Positions 9,846-18,232 of a stretch of 64,000 bases of DNA are shown one piece after another. Source of the stretch: Zeaxanthinibacter enoshimensis. GTDB lineage: Bacteria; Bacteroidota; Bacteroidia; Flavobacteriales; Flavobacteriaceae. A program made the translations under genes and the position numbers. Every line of letters begins with the position of its first letter. Position 1 is the stretch's first letter. Where the stretch lies: positions 434,001-498,000 of the forward strand of contig NZ_SNYI01000002.1 of assembly GCF_004362865.1 (NCBI RefSeq). Direction: 5' to 3'. The notes under the pieces are model-generated. The model made no database searches and was not told the origin of the DNA. It worked only from the letters and a program-made list of their open reading frames with translations.

Positions 9846-11045
9846 ATGAGCGGAATGAAAAAAGTAGTGGTCGGACTATCGGGGGGAGTAGATTCCAGCG
9901 TAGCGGCATACCTGTTAAAGCAACAGGGTTATGACGTTATTGGCTTGTTCATGAAGAACTGGCACGACGATTCTGTGACGATCTCCAAAGAATGTCCCTG
10001 GTTAGAAGATAGTAACGATGCCCTTATCGTTGCGGAGAAGCTGGGTATCCCTTTCCAGACGGTTGACCTTAGTGAAGAGTACAAGGAGCGGATCGTCGAC
10101 TATATGTTCGCCGAATATGAAAAGGGGAGGACGCCCAACCCGGACGTGCTCTGCAACCGGGAGATTAAATTTGATGTTTTTCTGAAAATCGCTTTGCAAC
10201 TCGGGGCGGATTATGTAGCTACCGGTCATTATTGCCGGAAGGAAACCAGTTTGGATGAAGATGGAAACGAGGTATATCACCTGTTGGCAGGAAAAGACCC
10301 TAATAAAGACCAGTCGTACTTCCTGTGCCAGTTATCCCAGGAACAGCTGGCAAAGACCTTGTTCCCCGTAGGAGAGTTGCTGAAACCAGAGGTTAGGCAG
10401 ATTGCTGCCGAGAATAAACTGGTCACGGCAGAAAAGAAAGATTCCCAGGGACTTTGTTTTATCGGCAAGGTAAGGCTGCCCGATTTCCTGCAGCAAAAAC
10501 TGAAACCCAGAAAGGGAGTGATCGTCGAGGTTCCCGGGGATGCACCGCAATACAGGCAGGAGAAACCTTCTTTTGCCAATAAACGGGAAGAATTGGCTTA
10601 CTTTTCGGAAAAGCCGGTGTACCATAAAAAGGACGGGAAGATCGTGGGCGAACACCAGGGCGCTCACTATTTTACCAAAGGACAGCGGAAAGGTCTTGAT
10701 GTCGGCGGAACCAAAGAGCCTTTATTCGTGATCGATACTGACGTGGAAGAAAACGTGATCTATACCGGGCAGGGCAAAGAACATCCCGGGCTCTACAGGC
10801 GTACGCTATTTGTCACTGATGATGAACTGCACTGGGTGCGCAGGGACCTGGCGCTGCAACCGGATGGGACAATGAAGGTACAGGCCCGTATTCGCTACCG
10901 TCAACCCCTGCAGGAAGCTACACTGTATAAGATCGAGGGGGGATTGTACGTGGATTTTGACACACCACAGACGGCCATAACCGAAGGACAGTTCGTTGCC
11001 TGGTACCAGGGTGAAGAACTTATCGGTTCAGGGGTCATCTCCTGA
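9846..11045 (+). CDS. mnmA: tRNA-uridine 2-sulfurtransferase
   Basis: Thiolates U34 of tRNA-Lys, -Glu and -Gln at C2, using sulfur relayed from cysteine desulfurase. The protein is about 399 residues. It has the PP-loop SGGVDSS near residue 12 for tRNA adenylylation, then the two catalytic cysteines in [12 protein letters not shown] and DSQGLCFIG. The insertion around RPxxxVxxPG ([13 protein letters not shown]) and the C-terminal beta-barrel follow. The ATG at 9846 is preferred since the promoter lies between it and the earlier ATG at 9804; an in-frame ATG at 9855 (MKKVVV) is equally possible. A two-step hairpin and T run after the gene act as terminator. Confidence 0.96.
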   Translation: MSGMKKVVVGLSGGVDSSVAAYLLKQQGYDVIGLFMKNWHDDSVTISKECPWLEDSNDALIVAEKLGIPFQTVDLSEEYKERIVDYMFAEYEKGRTPNPDVLCNREIKFDVFLKIALQLGADYVATGHYCRKETSLDEDGNEVYHLLAGKDPNKDQSYFLCQLSQEQLAKTLFPVGELLKPEVRQIAAENKLVTAEKKDSQGLCFIGKVRLPDFLQQKLKPRKGVIVEVPGDAPQYRQEKPSFANKREELAYFSEKPVYHKKDGKIVGEHQGAHYFTKGQRKGLDVGGTKEPLFVIDTDVEENVIYTGQGKEHPGLYRRTLFVTDDELHWVRRDLALQPDGTMKVQARIRYRQPLQEATLYKIEGGLYVDFDTPQTAITEGQFVAWYQGEELIGSGVIS

Positions 11046-11107
11046 TCGTAGACCATTCAGGCCGGGGGAATGGGGAGGATCATTTTCCCGGAATACCTTA
11101 ATTTTAG

Positions 11108-11157
11108 TGCAACCGTTTGTGTTCCCGCTCCGGGAGCCGAAGGTTGCATTATTTTTT
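11108..11157 (+). terminator. Composite hairpin terminator after mnmA
   Basis: The outer stem TGCAACC (11108-11114)/GGTTGCA (11142-11148) encloses a second hairpin TCCCG-CTC-CGGGA (11123-11135) and is followed by TTATTTTTT. A near-consensus -7 box (TAATTTTA, 11099-11106) lies immediately before it, so the next gene's transcript may begin with this hairpin. Confidence 0.6.
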
Positions 11158-11175
11158 AAACAGATTAACCCAGAT

Positions 11176-12117
11176 ATGAAGAACAGCATTACCCAACTTT
11201 TTAATATAGAATATCCAATTATCCAGGCAGGTATGGTCTGGGCCAGTGGCTGGCGCCTGGCATCGGCCGTCTCCAATGCAGGCGGTCTTGGTTTATTAGG
11301 TGCCGGGAGTATGTATCCCGAAATTCTGCGCGAACACATTCAAAAATGCCAGCAGGCCACTTCTAAGCCCTTCGGCGTCAATGTGCCCTTACTGTACCCG
11401 GACATTGAGAAATTGATGGAGGTAATTATAGAGGAAGGGGTAAAGATTGTCTTCACTTCTGCAGGAAATCCCGCCACCTGGACCTCCTACCTTAAAGAAA
11501 AAGGAATTACCGTGGTGCACGTGGTAAGCAGCGTTAAATTTGCCTTGAAATCACAGCAGGTAGGGGTGGATGCCATCGTAGCCGAAGGTTTCGAGGCCGG
11601 TGGGCATAATGGTCGTGATGAGACCACGACCATGACCCTTATCCCGGCCGTCCGTGAAAAGATTGGGATTCCCCTGATCGCCGCGGGTGGCATAGGGGAT
11701 GGACGGGCGATGCTGGCCGCTATGATCCTCGGTGCCGACGGGGTGCAGGTAGGTAGCAGGTTTGTAGCCAGTGAAGAGGCGTCTTCTCATCCTGCCTTTA
11801 AAAAGATGGTAGTCGATGCCAAGGAAGGTGACACCCTGCTGACCTTGAAAGAACTGGCACCCGTGCGTTTGCTCAAGAACAAGTTTTTCAAGGACATTGA
11901 ACAAGCCTATGCGCGTGGTGCAAGTGTTGAGGAATTGAAAACATTACTGGGTCGTGCGCGCGCGAAAAAAGGGATGTTCGAAGGAGACCTGGAAGAGGGG
12001 GAACTGGAGATCGGCCAGGTTTCAGCCACCATCCATGATATCCGCCCGGCTGCGGAAATAGTAAAAAGCATGGTTAAGGAGTTCCGCGATGCCCAGCAAA
12101 GGGCAGTCACATTCTAG
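11176..12117 (+). CDS. Nitronate monooxygenase-family flavin oxidoreductase
   Basis: A 313-residue FMN-binding TIM-barrel protein of the NMO/2-nitropropane dioxygenase family, which also contains FabK enoyl-ACP reductases. Visible motifs are IIQAGMVWASGWRLASAVSN near the N-terminus, EGFEAGGHNG (the catalytic-His region) and the phosphate-binding AAGGIGDGRAMLAAMILGAD with VGSRFVASEE. NMOs oxidise alkyl nitronates; FabK would act in fatty acid synthesis. No context here decides between them, so only the family is given. The ATG at 11176 is used because it matches the family start; the open frame extends upstream over the mnmA end and its terminator. Confidence 0.85.
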   Translation: MKNSITQLFNIEYPIIQAGMVWASGWRLASAVSNAGGLGLLGAGSMYPEILREHIQKCQQATSKPFGVNVPLLYPDIEKLMEVIIEEGVKIVFTSAGNPATWTSYLKEKGITVVHVVSSVKFALKSQQVGVDAIVAEGFEAGGHNGRDETTTMTLIPAVREKIGIPLIAAGGIGDGRAMLAAMILGADGVQVGSRFVASEEASSHPAFKKMVVDAKEGDTLLTLKELAPVRLLKNKFFKDIEQAYARGASVEELKTLLGRARAKKGMFEGDLEEGELEIGQVSATIHDIRPAAEIVKSMVKEFRDAQQRAVTF

Positions 12118-12120
12118 GTC

Positions 12121-12753
12121 TTAATTGGTAATGCCACTAACCTGCTTCAAATAATTCCTGCCTGCCAGTTCGTCAAGCATAAAGCCGGCGACGGTTGCAC
12201 GGGAGACCAATCTTGTGAAAATATAATGACCCAATCCCGGCCCGGTTCTGTACCGGGTTCTTTTTTTACCATTGGTTAGTTGCCCGGGTCTGACTATGGT
12301 CCAATCCAGGTTACTCTCCCGGATCACCCTTTCCTGTTTCTCCTTGTCCCGGAAATAAAAGAAGAGCAACACGGGGATTACGAACAAGCTGTAATATAGC
12401 CCAAGCCTGTAGCGGCTGTCGGCAATTCCGAGAGAAGTGATACAGATAAGGCGCTTAACCCCTAGTTGTTCCATTCCGGAGATCAGGTTTTTTGTTCCTT
12501 CAGACAGGGTGTTCGTCCTGATTACAAATCGTTTGTGCCCAAGAGCTGAGAGCACGGCATCCTGGTTTAGCAATGCAGGTGCCAGGGTAGTGGGATCCAG
12601 GATATTACCCGGAACCACCCTGAGATTCTGATGTACTTCCCTGATCTTTCCGGGCTTACGGGCAAATACGGTTATGGTATGCCCTTTCGCCAAACCTTGT
12701 TTGATCAGTTCACGCCCTGTCTTTCCTGTCCCGCCTATTATGAGAATTCTCAT
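12121..12753 (-). CDS. NAD(P)-binding SDR-type protein (atypical, NmrA/BVR-B-like)
   Basis: A 210-residue single-domain Rossmann protein. The N-terminal IIGGTGKTGREL is the dinucleotide-binding glycine motif, followed by VFARKPGKI, where an arginine after beta-2 suggests NADP(H). The fold resembles atypical short-chain reductases such as NmrA or biliverdin reductase B; no classical YxxxK active site is obvious. A hydrophobic stretch near the middle (YYSLFVIPVLLFFYF) is unusual for the family and might be a membrane-contacting insert. Convergent with the flavin oxidoreductase, with only three bases between the stops. The substrate is unknown. Confidence 0.8.
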   Translation of the reverse strand: MRILIIGGTGKTGRELIKQGLAKGHTITVFARKPGKIREVHQNLRVVPGNILDPTTLAPALLNQDAVLSALGHKRFVIRTNTLSEGTKNLISGMEQLGVKRLICITSLGIADSRYRLGLYYSLFVIPVLLFFYFRDKEKQERVIRESNLDWTIVRPGQLTNGKKRTRYRTGPGLGHYIFTRLVSRATVAGFMLDELAGRNYLKQVSGITN

Positions 12754-12866
12754 GATTGTATTTTCTCTAAGGTATGGTATACACTGCAGCCAGGGTATAA
12801 GTATTTACCCAGCTGTGGAAATAGCGGTATGAAATGCCTCCCGGGTAGCGCCGGAAAGGGCAGGGC

Positions 12867-14159
12867 TTACTGTCCCTGGTCTAATTGCAACAGGGTATGA
12901 AGTAAGACATTAGCGCCATTTGCTATATCCTCCGGGGAACTGTATTCTGCCGGTGAGTGGCTGATACCATCCTTACTGGGCACAAAGATCATCCCCGTAG
13001 GAGCCAGTAAGGCCATATCCTGGGCGTCGTGCCCGGCCCCGCTTTGCATATGGCGATGGCTGAGTCCCAGTTTGGTGGCTGTGGACCTGATCAGCTCCCG
13101 TATTTCCGGATCTGTAAGTGCAGGGTCACCGGTGCCGTCAATCGGGCTTATTGTGAATGTGGTTCCTATTTTGTTTTCAATATCTGTCGCCTTGTCTTTG
13201 ATCTGCCCGTATAACATGTCCATTTTCTCCATGGACAGATCCCGGATCTCCAGGCTCAGAATTACTTCCCCGGGGATCACGTTCGGCGCTCCGGGTTTAG
13301 CCACTATCCGACCCACCGTACAAACATGTTTTCCTTCGTTAGCCAGGGCCACATCGTTGACCGCGATAATAAAATGTGCTGCTGACAGCAGGGCATCTGC
13401 CCGCTGGTCCATTGGGGTGGTGCCTGCATGGTTGGCCTTGCCGCGGATGACTACCTCCCACCATTTGATCCCTACGATACCCTCTACGACTCCTATATCT
13501 TCATCGTTCTGGTCAAGTATTCCTCCTTGCTCTATATGCAGCTCCAGGAAGGCGGCAAGATCTCCCTTTTTTCTGATCACCTCCCCTAAGCGGGTGGTAT
13601 CTCCTCCCAGCCTTTGTATACCTTCGGCCATTGAGTAACCCGTACTGTTCCTGACTTTCAGGGCATCTTTCCCGAGTTTCCCGGCCAGGGCACGGCTGCC
13701 CATCACTCCCCCTTCTTCATTGGAAAATATGATTACCTCCAGGGGGTGGCGGGTACGTATGTTATTTTCCTGCAGTGTTTTCACAACCTCTATGGCTGCC
13801 AGGGAACCCACGATCCCGTCGTAATTACCCCCGTCGGGTACCATATCAATATGGGACCCTGTAGACAAGGGTTTCAGCTTTTTTTCGGTACCCGGTTTCC
13901 TGCCAATAATATTAGCAGCCGCATCAATATGCACCTCCAGCCCCGCATCACGCATCAGTTGCATTACATACGCCCTTCCCTTAATATCTGCTTCACTGAA
14001 TGCCACCCGGTTGGTGGTCCCATCTTCCCGCTGTCCGTAGGTGGCCAGGGTTTTTAATTGCTCTTCCAGTCGCTCCTGGTTCACTTGTAATCCGGATTGT
14101 GCAAATAAGGGACTATATAAAAGGGAAATGATCAGCCAACTTAATAAATGACGTTTCAT
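12867..14159 (-). CDS. Exported M20-family Zn hydrolase (hydantoinase/carbamoylase type)
   Basis: A 430-residue amidase of the Zn-dependent hydantoinase/N-carbamoylase/allantoate amidohydrolase group. A signal peptide (about 1-20, ending PLFAQ) predicts periplasmic location. Metal ligands are visible at His103 and Asp114 (GSHIDMVPDGGNYDG), Glu148/149 (SNEEGG), His208 (ELHIEQGG) and His401 (GISHSPAEY), so the enzyme looks active. Family members hydrolyse N-carbamoyl-amino acids, allantoate or ureidoglycolate; the exported form here may scavenge such compounds. No purine-catabolism genes lie beside it, so the substrate is open. Confidence 0.88.
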   Translation of the reverse strand: MKRHLLSWLIISLLYSPLFAQSGLQVNQERLEEQLKTLATYGQREDGTTNRVAFSEADIKGRAYVMQLMRDAGLEVHIDAAANIIGRKPGTEKKLKPLSTGSHIDMVPDGGNYDGIVGSLAAIEVVKTLQENNIRTRHPLEVIIFSNEEGGVMGSRALAGKLGKDALKVRNSTGYSMAEGIQRLGGDTTRLGEVIRKKGDLAAFLELHIEQGGILDQNDEDIGVVEGIVGIKWWEVVIRGKANHAGTTPMDQRADALLSAAHFIIAVNDVALANEGKHVCTVGRIVAKPGAPNVIPGEVILSLEIRDLSMEKMDMLYGQIKDKATDIENKIGTTFTISPIDGTGDPALTDPEIRELIRSTATKLGLSHRHMQSGAGHDAQDMALLAPTGMIFVPSKDGISHSPAEYSSPEDIANGANVLLHTLLQLDQGQ

Positions 14160-14210
14160 GACGGGTCTGTTTAGAGAACTTCAATTTATAAAACCGCAAT
14201 CATTTCAGCC

Positions 14211-15938
14211 TCAGAAAACTGAAGAATTTATCTGCAGGTCTGCCTCTGCCCATATCTTGTCAAATTCCTGCCGGGTTTGCGCTGCTTCTTCTTTCCTGTT
14301 CTGTCCTGTCAACGCGAGCTCCAGTCCCCGAAGAGACCAGCCATTTTGCCGTATCCTTGCCAGGTCTTCTTTATAAATGGTTTCGGCCTCCTTATATTTT
14401 CCCTGTTGCAGGAGTAATGCGCCCAGGTTCTGCCGGGTGGGAATGTGCCATGCCGAGGGTTCGGTATACACCAATTGGTCTTCCAAAGCAACAGCTTGCT
14501 TTAGGTGCTTAATGGCTTCTGAATCTTTTCCCTCCAAAGCGGCCAGCTCCCCGGATATCAAATGAAAAGCAAGCTCTGCAATTTTTCCTGAACTGTTATG
14601 GGCTACCGCCACAAGGGAATCAAGTTCCGGGTCGCTCATCAATATTTCTATAGCCTTAAGCTCTTCTGCTGCTTCCCGCGCATTGTTCTTCCGGATAAAG
14701 GCAAGGCCCCTTGCATAATGCCGGATCAGGCTCAGATGCTTTATTTCGGTGTCCGGCACAGGGAAGGTTAGCACATCATTCCATTTCCCGAATCTTGTAT
14801 AAGCTAATAGGGGGGTAGCTGCAAAATCCTGTAAGAAGGGCAATTCTGCCAGCTGACCTGCCGGTACTTTTTCAGCAGTTTTTTTTGCGGCATCTATCGC
14901 TATCTCGCTGGCCCCTATAAGACTGGCAGCAGACCAGAGAAAATGAATGTTATGGGGGTAATATGCCAGGGGATACAGTCCCTGTGCATAGCATTGGGAT
15001 ATATAGTCCTCATCAGCTGCTATAGCTTTTTGATTGGCTGCTACAGCATCGGCATAACGACCAACCCGGATGTAGATATGGGAAGGCATATGTACCATAT
15101 GACCCGCTGCCGGCATAAGTCCGCCCAGTATATCTGCGCTTTCAACTGCCTCATCCGGACTGGGCAATTCCATCAGGTGGATGTAATAATGATGAGCTCC
15201 GGGGTGTTCCGGGTTAATGGCGATAGCTTTTTCCAGGCTGTTCTTTGCCTCGGCCATATTGGGATTGGGCTGCCCGTTCTTATTCCAGTAATTCCAGGGA
15301 TTGGTATCCATGGCAGCCGATGCGAAAAGTGTATGCACATCGGCATTATCTCCATGCTTCCTGACCACTGCCTGCATCTCCCGGAAATATTCCTGGTTCA
15401 GTTCGCTGACAGGTTGCCGTAGGTCCCGGGAAAAGCGTTGGCTTAAGGCCTGGATCAGTTCCTTTTCGGTTGCACTGCATTCTGCGGATAATTCTTTTGC
15501 CTTTTGTATCGCCTTGAGCCCTGCCAGTTTCCGGTTTTCATCCGGGAAGGGATCATTTATATTGGGTCCGAGGGCATAAGCCTGCCCCCAGTAAGCCATT
15601 GCCGCGCCGGGATCTAACCGGGCAGCCTCCAGGAATGACCTGTGTGCCTCGGCATGGTTAAAGCCATAGGCAAGCCGTAGTCCCTGGTCAAAAAAAGCCT
15701 GGGCCTGGGACGAATTGGTGCTGATAGGGAAATGATGGTCCCCCAGGTTTTCGAAAAGGGGTGCTATTTGACGGGTGGTATCCACCCCTGATAGCAGGTA
15801 ATTCGCAACGGTGCATTTCAGGTTACCGTATGAAGCGAGTTCCACGCGAGCGATCTGTTCCTCTGTCCCGAGGAATCTAATGGATATGACTGCCAGTAAA
15901 ACAACTATCCCGGATACAATGATTCTTTTGGTGTTCAT
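14211..15938 (-). CDS. Membrane-anchored tetratricopeptide-repeat protein
   Basis: A 575-residue protein with an N-terminal hydrophobic segment (TKRIIVSGIVVLLAVISI) that is a signal anchor or signal peptide. The rest is helical TPR-type sequence: clear motifs are AEAHRSFLEAARLDPGAAMAYW near the start, EKAIAINPEHPGAHHYY in the middle and a pair near the C-terminus (LGALLLQQGKYKEAETIYKE). Similar TPR proteins of about 550 residues are common in Bacteroidota and of unknown function. An in-frame ATG 12 codons upstream (15974) is possible; the one used starts directly before the hydrophobic segment. Confidence 0.8.
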   Translation of the reverse strand: MNTKRIIVSGIVVLLAVISIRFLGTEEQIARVELASYGNLKCTVANYLLSGVDTTRQIAPLFENLGDHHFPISTNSSQAQAFFDQGLRLAYGFNHAEAHRSFLEAARLDPGAAMAYWGQAYALGPNINDPFPDENRKLAGLKAIQKAKELSAECSATEKELIQALSQRFSRDLRQPVSELNQEYFREMQAVVRKHGDNADVHTLFASAAMDTNPWNYWNKNGQPNPNMAEAKNSLEKAIAINPEHPGAHHYYIHLMELPSPDEAVESADILGGLMPAAGHMVHMPSHIYIRVGRYADAVAANQKAIAADEDYISQCYAQGLYPLAYYPHNIHFLWSAASLIGASEIAIDAAKKTAEKVPAGQLAELPFLQDFAATPLLAYTRFGKWNDVLTFPVPDTEIKHLSLIRHYARGLAFIRKNNAREAAEELKAIEILMSDPELDSLVAVAHNSSGKIAELAFHLISGELAALEGKDSEAIKHLKQAVALEDQLVYTEPSAWHIPTRQNLGALLLQQGKYKEAETIYKEDLARIRQNGWSLRGLELALTGQNRKEEAAQTRQEFDKIWAEADLQINSSVF

Positions 15939-16149
15939 GACAAAGTTTTTGGAATGATTAAAGGGGGATGACATGCCTTACGGCCACGGAGATCAACAGG
16001 GGAGATTGGTCACTAATCTGACACTGCTAAATATACTGAAATCCAGCGGATTAAGATGTGTAGTCCTGCAGGAATATTTTATAGTTAAAAAATCGGGGAA
16101 TCGCGACCAGAAAGAATTAAGGGAGATACTTCATCATTATTTATTCTCG

Positions 16150-16157
16150 TATTTTTG
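16150..16157 (+). promoter_or_regulatory. -7 box of the TRIC-type channel gene
   Basis: TATTTTTG, an exact TAnnTTTG, lies 51 bases before the ATG at 16209 in an AT-rich spacer. Confidence 0.5.
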
Positions 16158-16208
16158 CCCCTTTAGGAATCGCTGTTTGCGGGAAACCACTGATAATTAA
16201 GCTGATAC

Positions 16209-16820
16209 ATGTTTTACCTGACCATAGACATCCTCGGTACCATTGCTTTCGCCATCTCGGGGGTGCTGGTGGCCATGGATAAAAGACTAGACCTTTTCGG
16301 TGTATTCATCATTGCCTTTGTCACCGCGGTGGGAGGAGGTACTTTAAGAGACCTGCTTATTGGGTATACCCCGGTGCTATGGATGCGGCAGCCAATATAC
16401 CTGGTGACCATAGCCGGTTCCGTGGTTTTTGCCATTATCTTCCGTTCCAAGCTGAAATACCTTACTAAATCGCTGTTCTTTTTCGATGCAGTCGGGATTG
16501 GCTTATATACGCTGGTAGGTATTGAAAAAGGGATTGCCACGGGCCTCATCCCGATCATGTGCCTGGCACTGGGGACAATTACCGCTTGTTTTGGCGGGGT
16601 GATAAGAGATATTCTGTGCAATGATATCCCGGTGATCTTCCGCAGAAAAGAGATCTATGCAACGGCCTGCATCCTGGGAGGGGGTAGTTATTTCCTTTGG
16701 CGGTTTTTCCTGAAGGAAGAGTACGCTTACCTGGCTGGGATATTGTTGGTCATCAGCATCCGCCTGCTGGCGGTGCGGTTCAATATTACACTGCCATCGG
16801 TCTATAAGGTAAAGGACTAA
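16209..16820 (+). CDS. Trimeric intracellular cation (TRIC)-type channel, YadS/UPF0126 family
   Basis: A 203-residue integral membrane protein with about six to seven hydrophobic segments arranged as two glycine-rich repeats. The diagnostic motifs are AVGGGTLRDLLIG (repeat 1) and ACFGGVIRDILCNDIPVIF (repeat 2). This is the bacterial UPF0126/YadS family, homologous to TRIC potassium channels; related proteins have also been linked to glycine uptake. Acts in the inner membrane. Convergent with the cyclophilin gene, with nine bases between stops. Confidence 0.9.
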   Translation: MFYLTIDILGTIAFAISGVLVAMDKRLDLFGVFIIAFVTAVGGGTLRDLLIGYTPVLWMRQPIYLVTIAGSVVFAIIFRSKLKYLTKSLFFFDAVGIGLYTLVGIEKGIATGLIPIMCLALGTITACFGGVIRDILCNDIPVIFRRKEIYATACILGGGSYFLWRFFLKEEYAYLAGILLVISIRLLAVRFNITLPSVYKVKD

Positions 16821-16829
16821 TGAGCGAAT

Positions 16830-17567
16830 CTACTTTATAACTTCGGCCTTCAGGATGTAAACATTTTGTGATGGCCAGTCCCCGTCATCCACGGGTACCT
16901 GGTTGATGGCATCCACAACATCCATCCCGCTGATCACCCGGCCAAAGGGAGTGTATTCTCCATCAAGATGGTAGGAACCGGGATCGGTGACCACGATAAA
17001 GAATTCATAGGGCGAGGCCAGCATATGGGGATTGTTGATCTCGCTGCTGGGCATGGAAATGGTTCCCCGGTGATGACTGTGACCTTTGCGTGTATCCGGC
17101 GGAAGCAGGTACCGGCCTATCTCTGAACGCTTCTGTGCTGTTTCCTTGTTGTCGGCATTTCCACCTTGTATGATGAAATCCTTTACCACCCGGTGGAACA
17201 TGGTATTATTAAAATAACCCTGCCGGGTCAGGTAGATGAAATTAGCTTTGTGATAAGGTACATTATCATAGAGCTGTACGGTAAAGGTACCCATACTCGT
17301 GGTCATCCTCACCTTATTCACCTTCAGGTCTTTCTGGTAATTAAAGAAAAAGTCGATTGCGTTCTCCTCGGTCAGCTGAAAAGTATCCTTGGCCATTTCT
17401 TTTTCCACCTCATCTGCTCCATCCTCCTGTACTGGGTCAATGATACTGCTGTCTGTTTCCTGTATCTTATCAGCCTGCTGTTTCCCGGTCTGCTTGGGTT
17501 CGGGCTTGCATTGCGCTAATAAAAATAGTGCTAATATTGCAGTAAGAGTGATATGGATAGTACGCAT
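16830..17567 (-). CDS. Lipoprotein peptidyl-prolyl isomerase (cyclophilin type)
   Basis: A 245-residue protein whose N-terminus is a lipoprotein signal with lipobox LLAQC (Cys20). A low-complexity acidic linker follows, then a cyclophilin domain from about residue 70 (VQLYDNVPYHKANFIYL, MFHRVVKDFIIQGGN, FFIVVTDPGSYHLDGEYTPF, FGRVISGMDVV). Cyclophilins catalyse cis-trans isomerisation of Xaa-Pro bonds; this one should act on envelope proteins. Its start codon overlaps that of the divergent Nudix gene (CATG at 17565-17568). The probable -7 box lies within the first codons of that gene. Confidence 0.9.
   Translation of the reverse strand: MRTIHITLTAILALFLLAQCKPEPKQTGKQQADKIQETDSSIIDPVQEDGADEVEKEMAKDTFQLTEENAIDFFFNYQKDLKVNKVRMTTSMGTFTVQLYDNVPYHKANFIYLTRQGYFNNTMFHRVVKDFIIQGGNADNKETAQKRSEIGRYLLPPDTRKGHSHHRGTISMPSSEINNPHMLASPYEFFIVVTDPGSYHLDGEYTPFGRVISGMDVVDAINQVPVDDGDWPSQNVYILKAEVIK
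17532..17539 (+). promoter_or_regulatory. Possible -7 box of the CoA-Nudix gene
   Basis: TAATATTG has one mismatch to TAnnTTTG. It lies 26 bases before the Nudix ATG and inside the first codons of the divergent cyclophilin gene. Confidence 0.35.
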
Positions 17568-18207
17568 GGACTTTTCTCTTTTTACACAAGAAGTATCAAA
17601 AATAAAAAAACTGGAACTTCCGGGGGTTGAATCTCACTACAAAATGGCCCCAATGGAAAGACTGGAGGCACTTCGTAAACTGAATACAGAGGGGGCAGCA
17701 CCGCGGAAAGCCGGAGTAATGGCTCTGTTCTATCCTAAAGAGGATATGCAGACGCACTTACTGTTGATCCTCAGGAATACATACCCAGGAGTACATTCCA
17801 ACCAGGTCGGGTTTCCCGGGGGAAAACATGAAGAATCAGACAAAGACCTGCTGCATACTGCCCTAAGGGAAACTGAAGAAGAGGTGGGAGTCCCTGCCAC
17901 CCAGGTAACCGTGATCCGTAAATTAAGCGAGTTATACATACCTCCCAGTAATTTTGAAGTTCATCCTTATATCGGCCTGTACCACGAGGCCAGGCCATTT
18001 AAAGTAGACCAGACAGAGGTGGCGGCTTTGGTAGAGGTTTCCCTGAACGAGTTCATGGATGATAGTATTGTCAGGAATAAAATCATGACTACTTCTTATG
18101 CCAGCAGTATTGCCGTACCTGCCTTTATATTAAATGGTTATACCGTTTGGGGCGCCACGGCGATGATGTTGAGCGAGATAAAGGAACTTTTTAAACAGTC
18201 GCTGTAA
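17566..18207 (+). CDS. CoA pyrophosphatase, Nudix family
   Basis: A 213-residue Nudix hydrolase of the CoA type (NudL/YeaB-like), which splits CoA or its derivatives into phosphopantetheine and 3',5'-ADP. The Nudix box is complete: GGKHEESDKDLLHTALRETEEEVGV spans about residues 85-109, preceded by the CoA-family motif NQVGFPGG. The ATG at 17566 starts with MDFSLF, a beginning usual in flavobacterial homologues. The open frame continues upstream through the divergent cyclophilin gene, but that part is antisense to a lipoprotein signal and is not used. Confidence 0.9.
   Translation: MDFSLFTQEVSKIKKLELPGVESHYKMAPMERLEALRKLNTEGAAPRKAGVMALFYPKEDMQTHLLLILRNTYPGVHSNQVGFPGGKHEESDKDLLHTALRETEEEVGVPATQVTVIRKLSELYIPPSNFEVHPYIGLYHEARPFKVDQTEVAALVEVSLNEFMDDSIVRNKIMTTSYASSIAVPAFILNGYTVWGATAMMLSEIKELFKQSL
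17597..17604 (-). promoter_or_regulatory. -7 box of the lipoprotein cyclophilin gene
   Basis: Read on the minus strand this is TATTTTTG, an exact TAnnTTTG, 29 bases upstream of the cyclophilin ATG. It sits within codons 11-13 of the divergent Nudix gene. Confidence 0.5.
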
Positions 18208-18218
18208 GGCATAATTTG

Positions 18219-18226
18219 TATTTTTG
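18219..18226 (+). promoter_or_regulatory. -7 box of the acyltransferase gene
   Basis: TATTTTTG, exact, ending six bases before the ATG at 18233. This predicts a leader of only a few bases and excludes the GTG at 18224 as a start. Confidence 0.55.
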
Positions 18227-18232
18227 TGCTCT

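Noticed and set aside
9608-9934. Open frame of 108 codons between yidC and mnmA
   Set aside because: It runs through the two mnmA -7 boxes and into mnmA in another frame, and its hydrophobic product resembles nothing known.
15973-16200. Open frame of 75 codons before the TRIC-type channel gene
   Set aside because: It contains the exact -7 box of the channel gene, and its sequence has no recognisable features.
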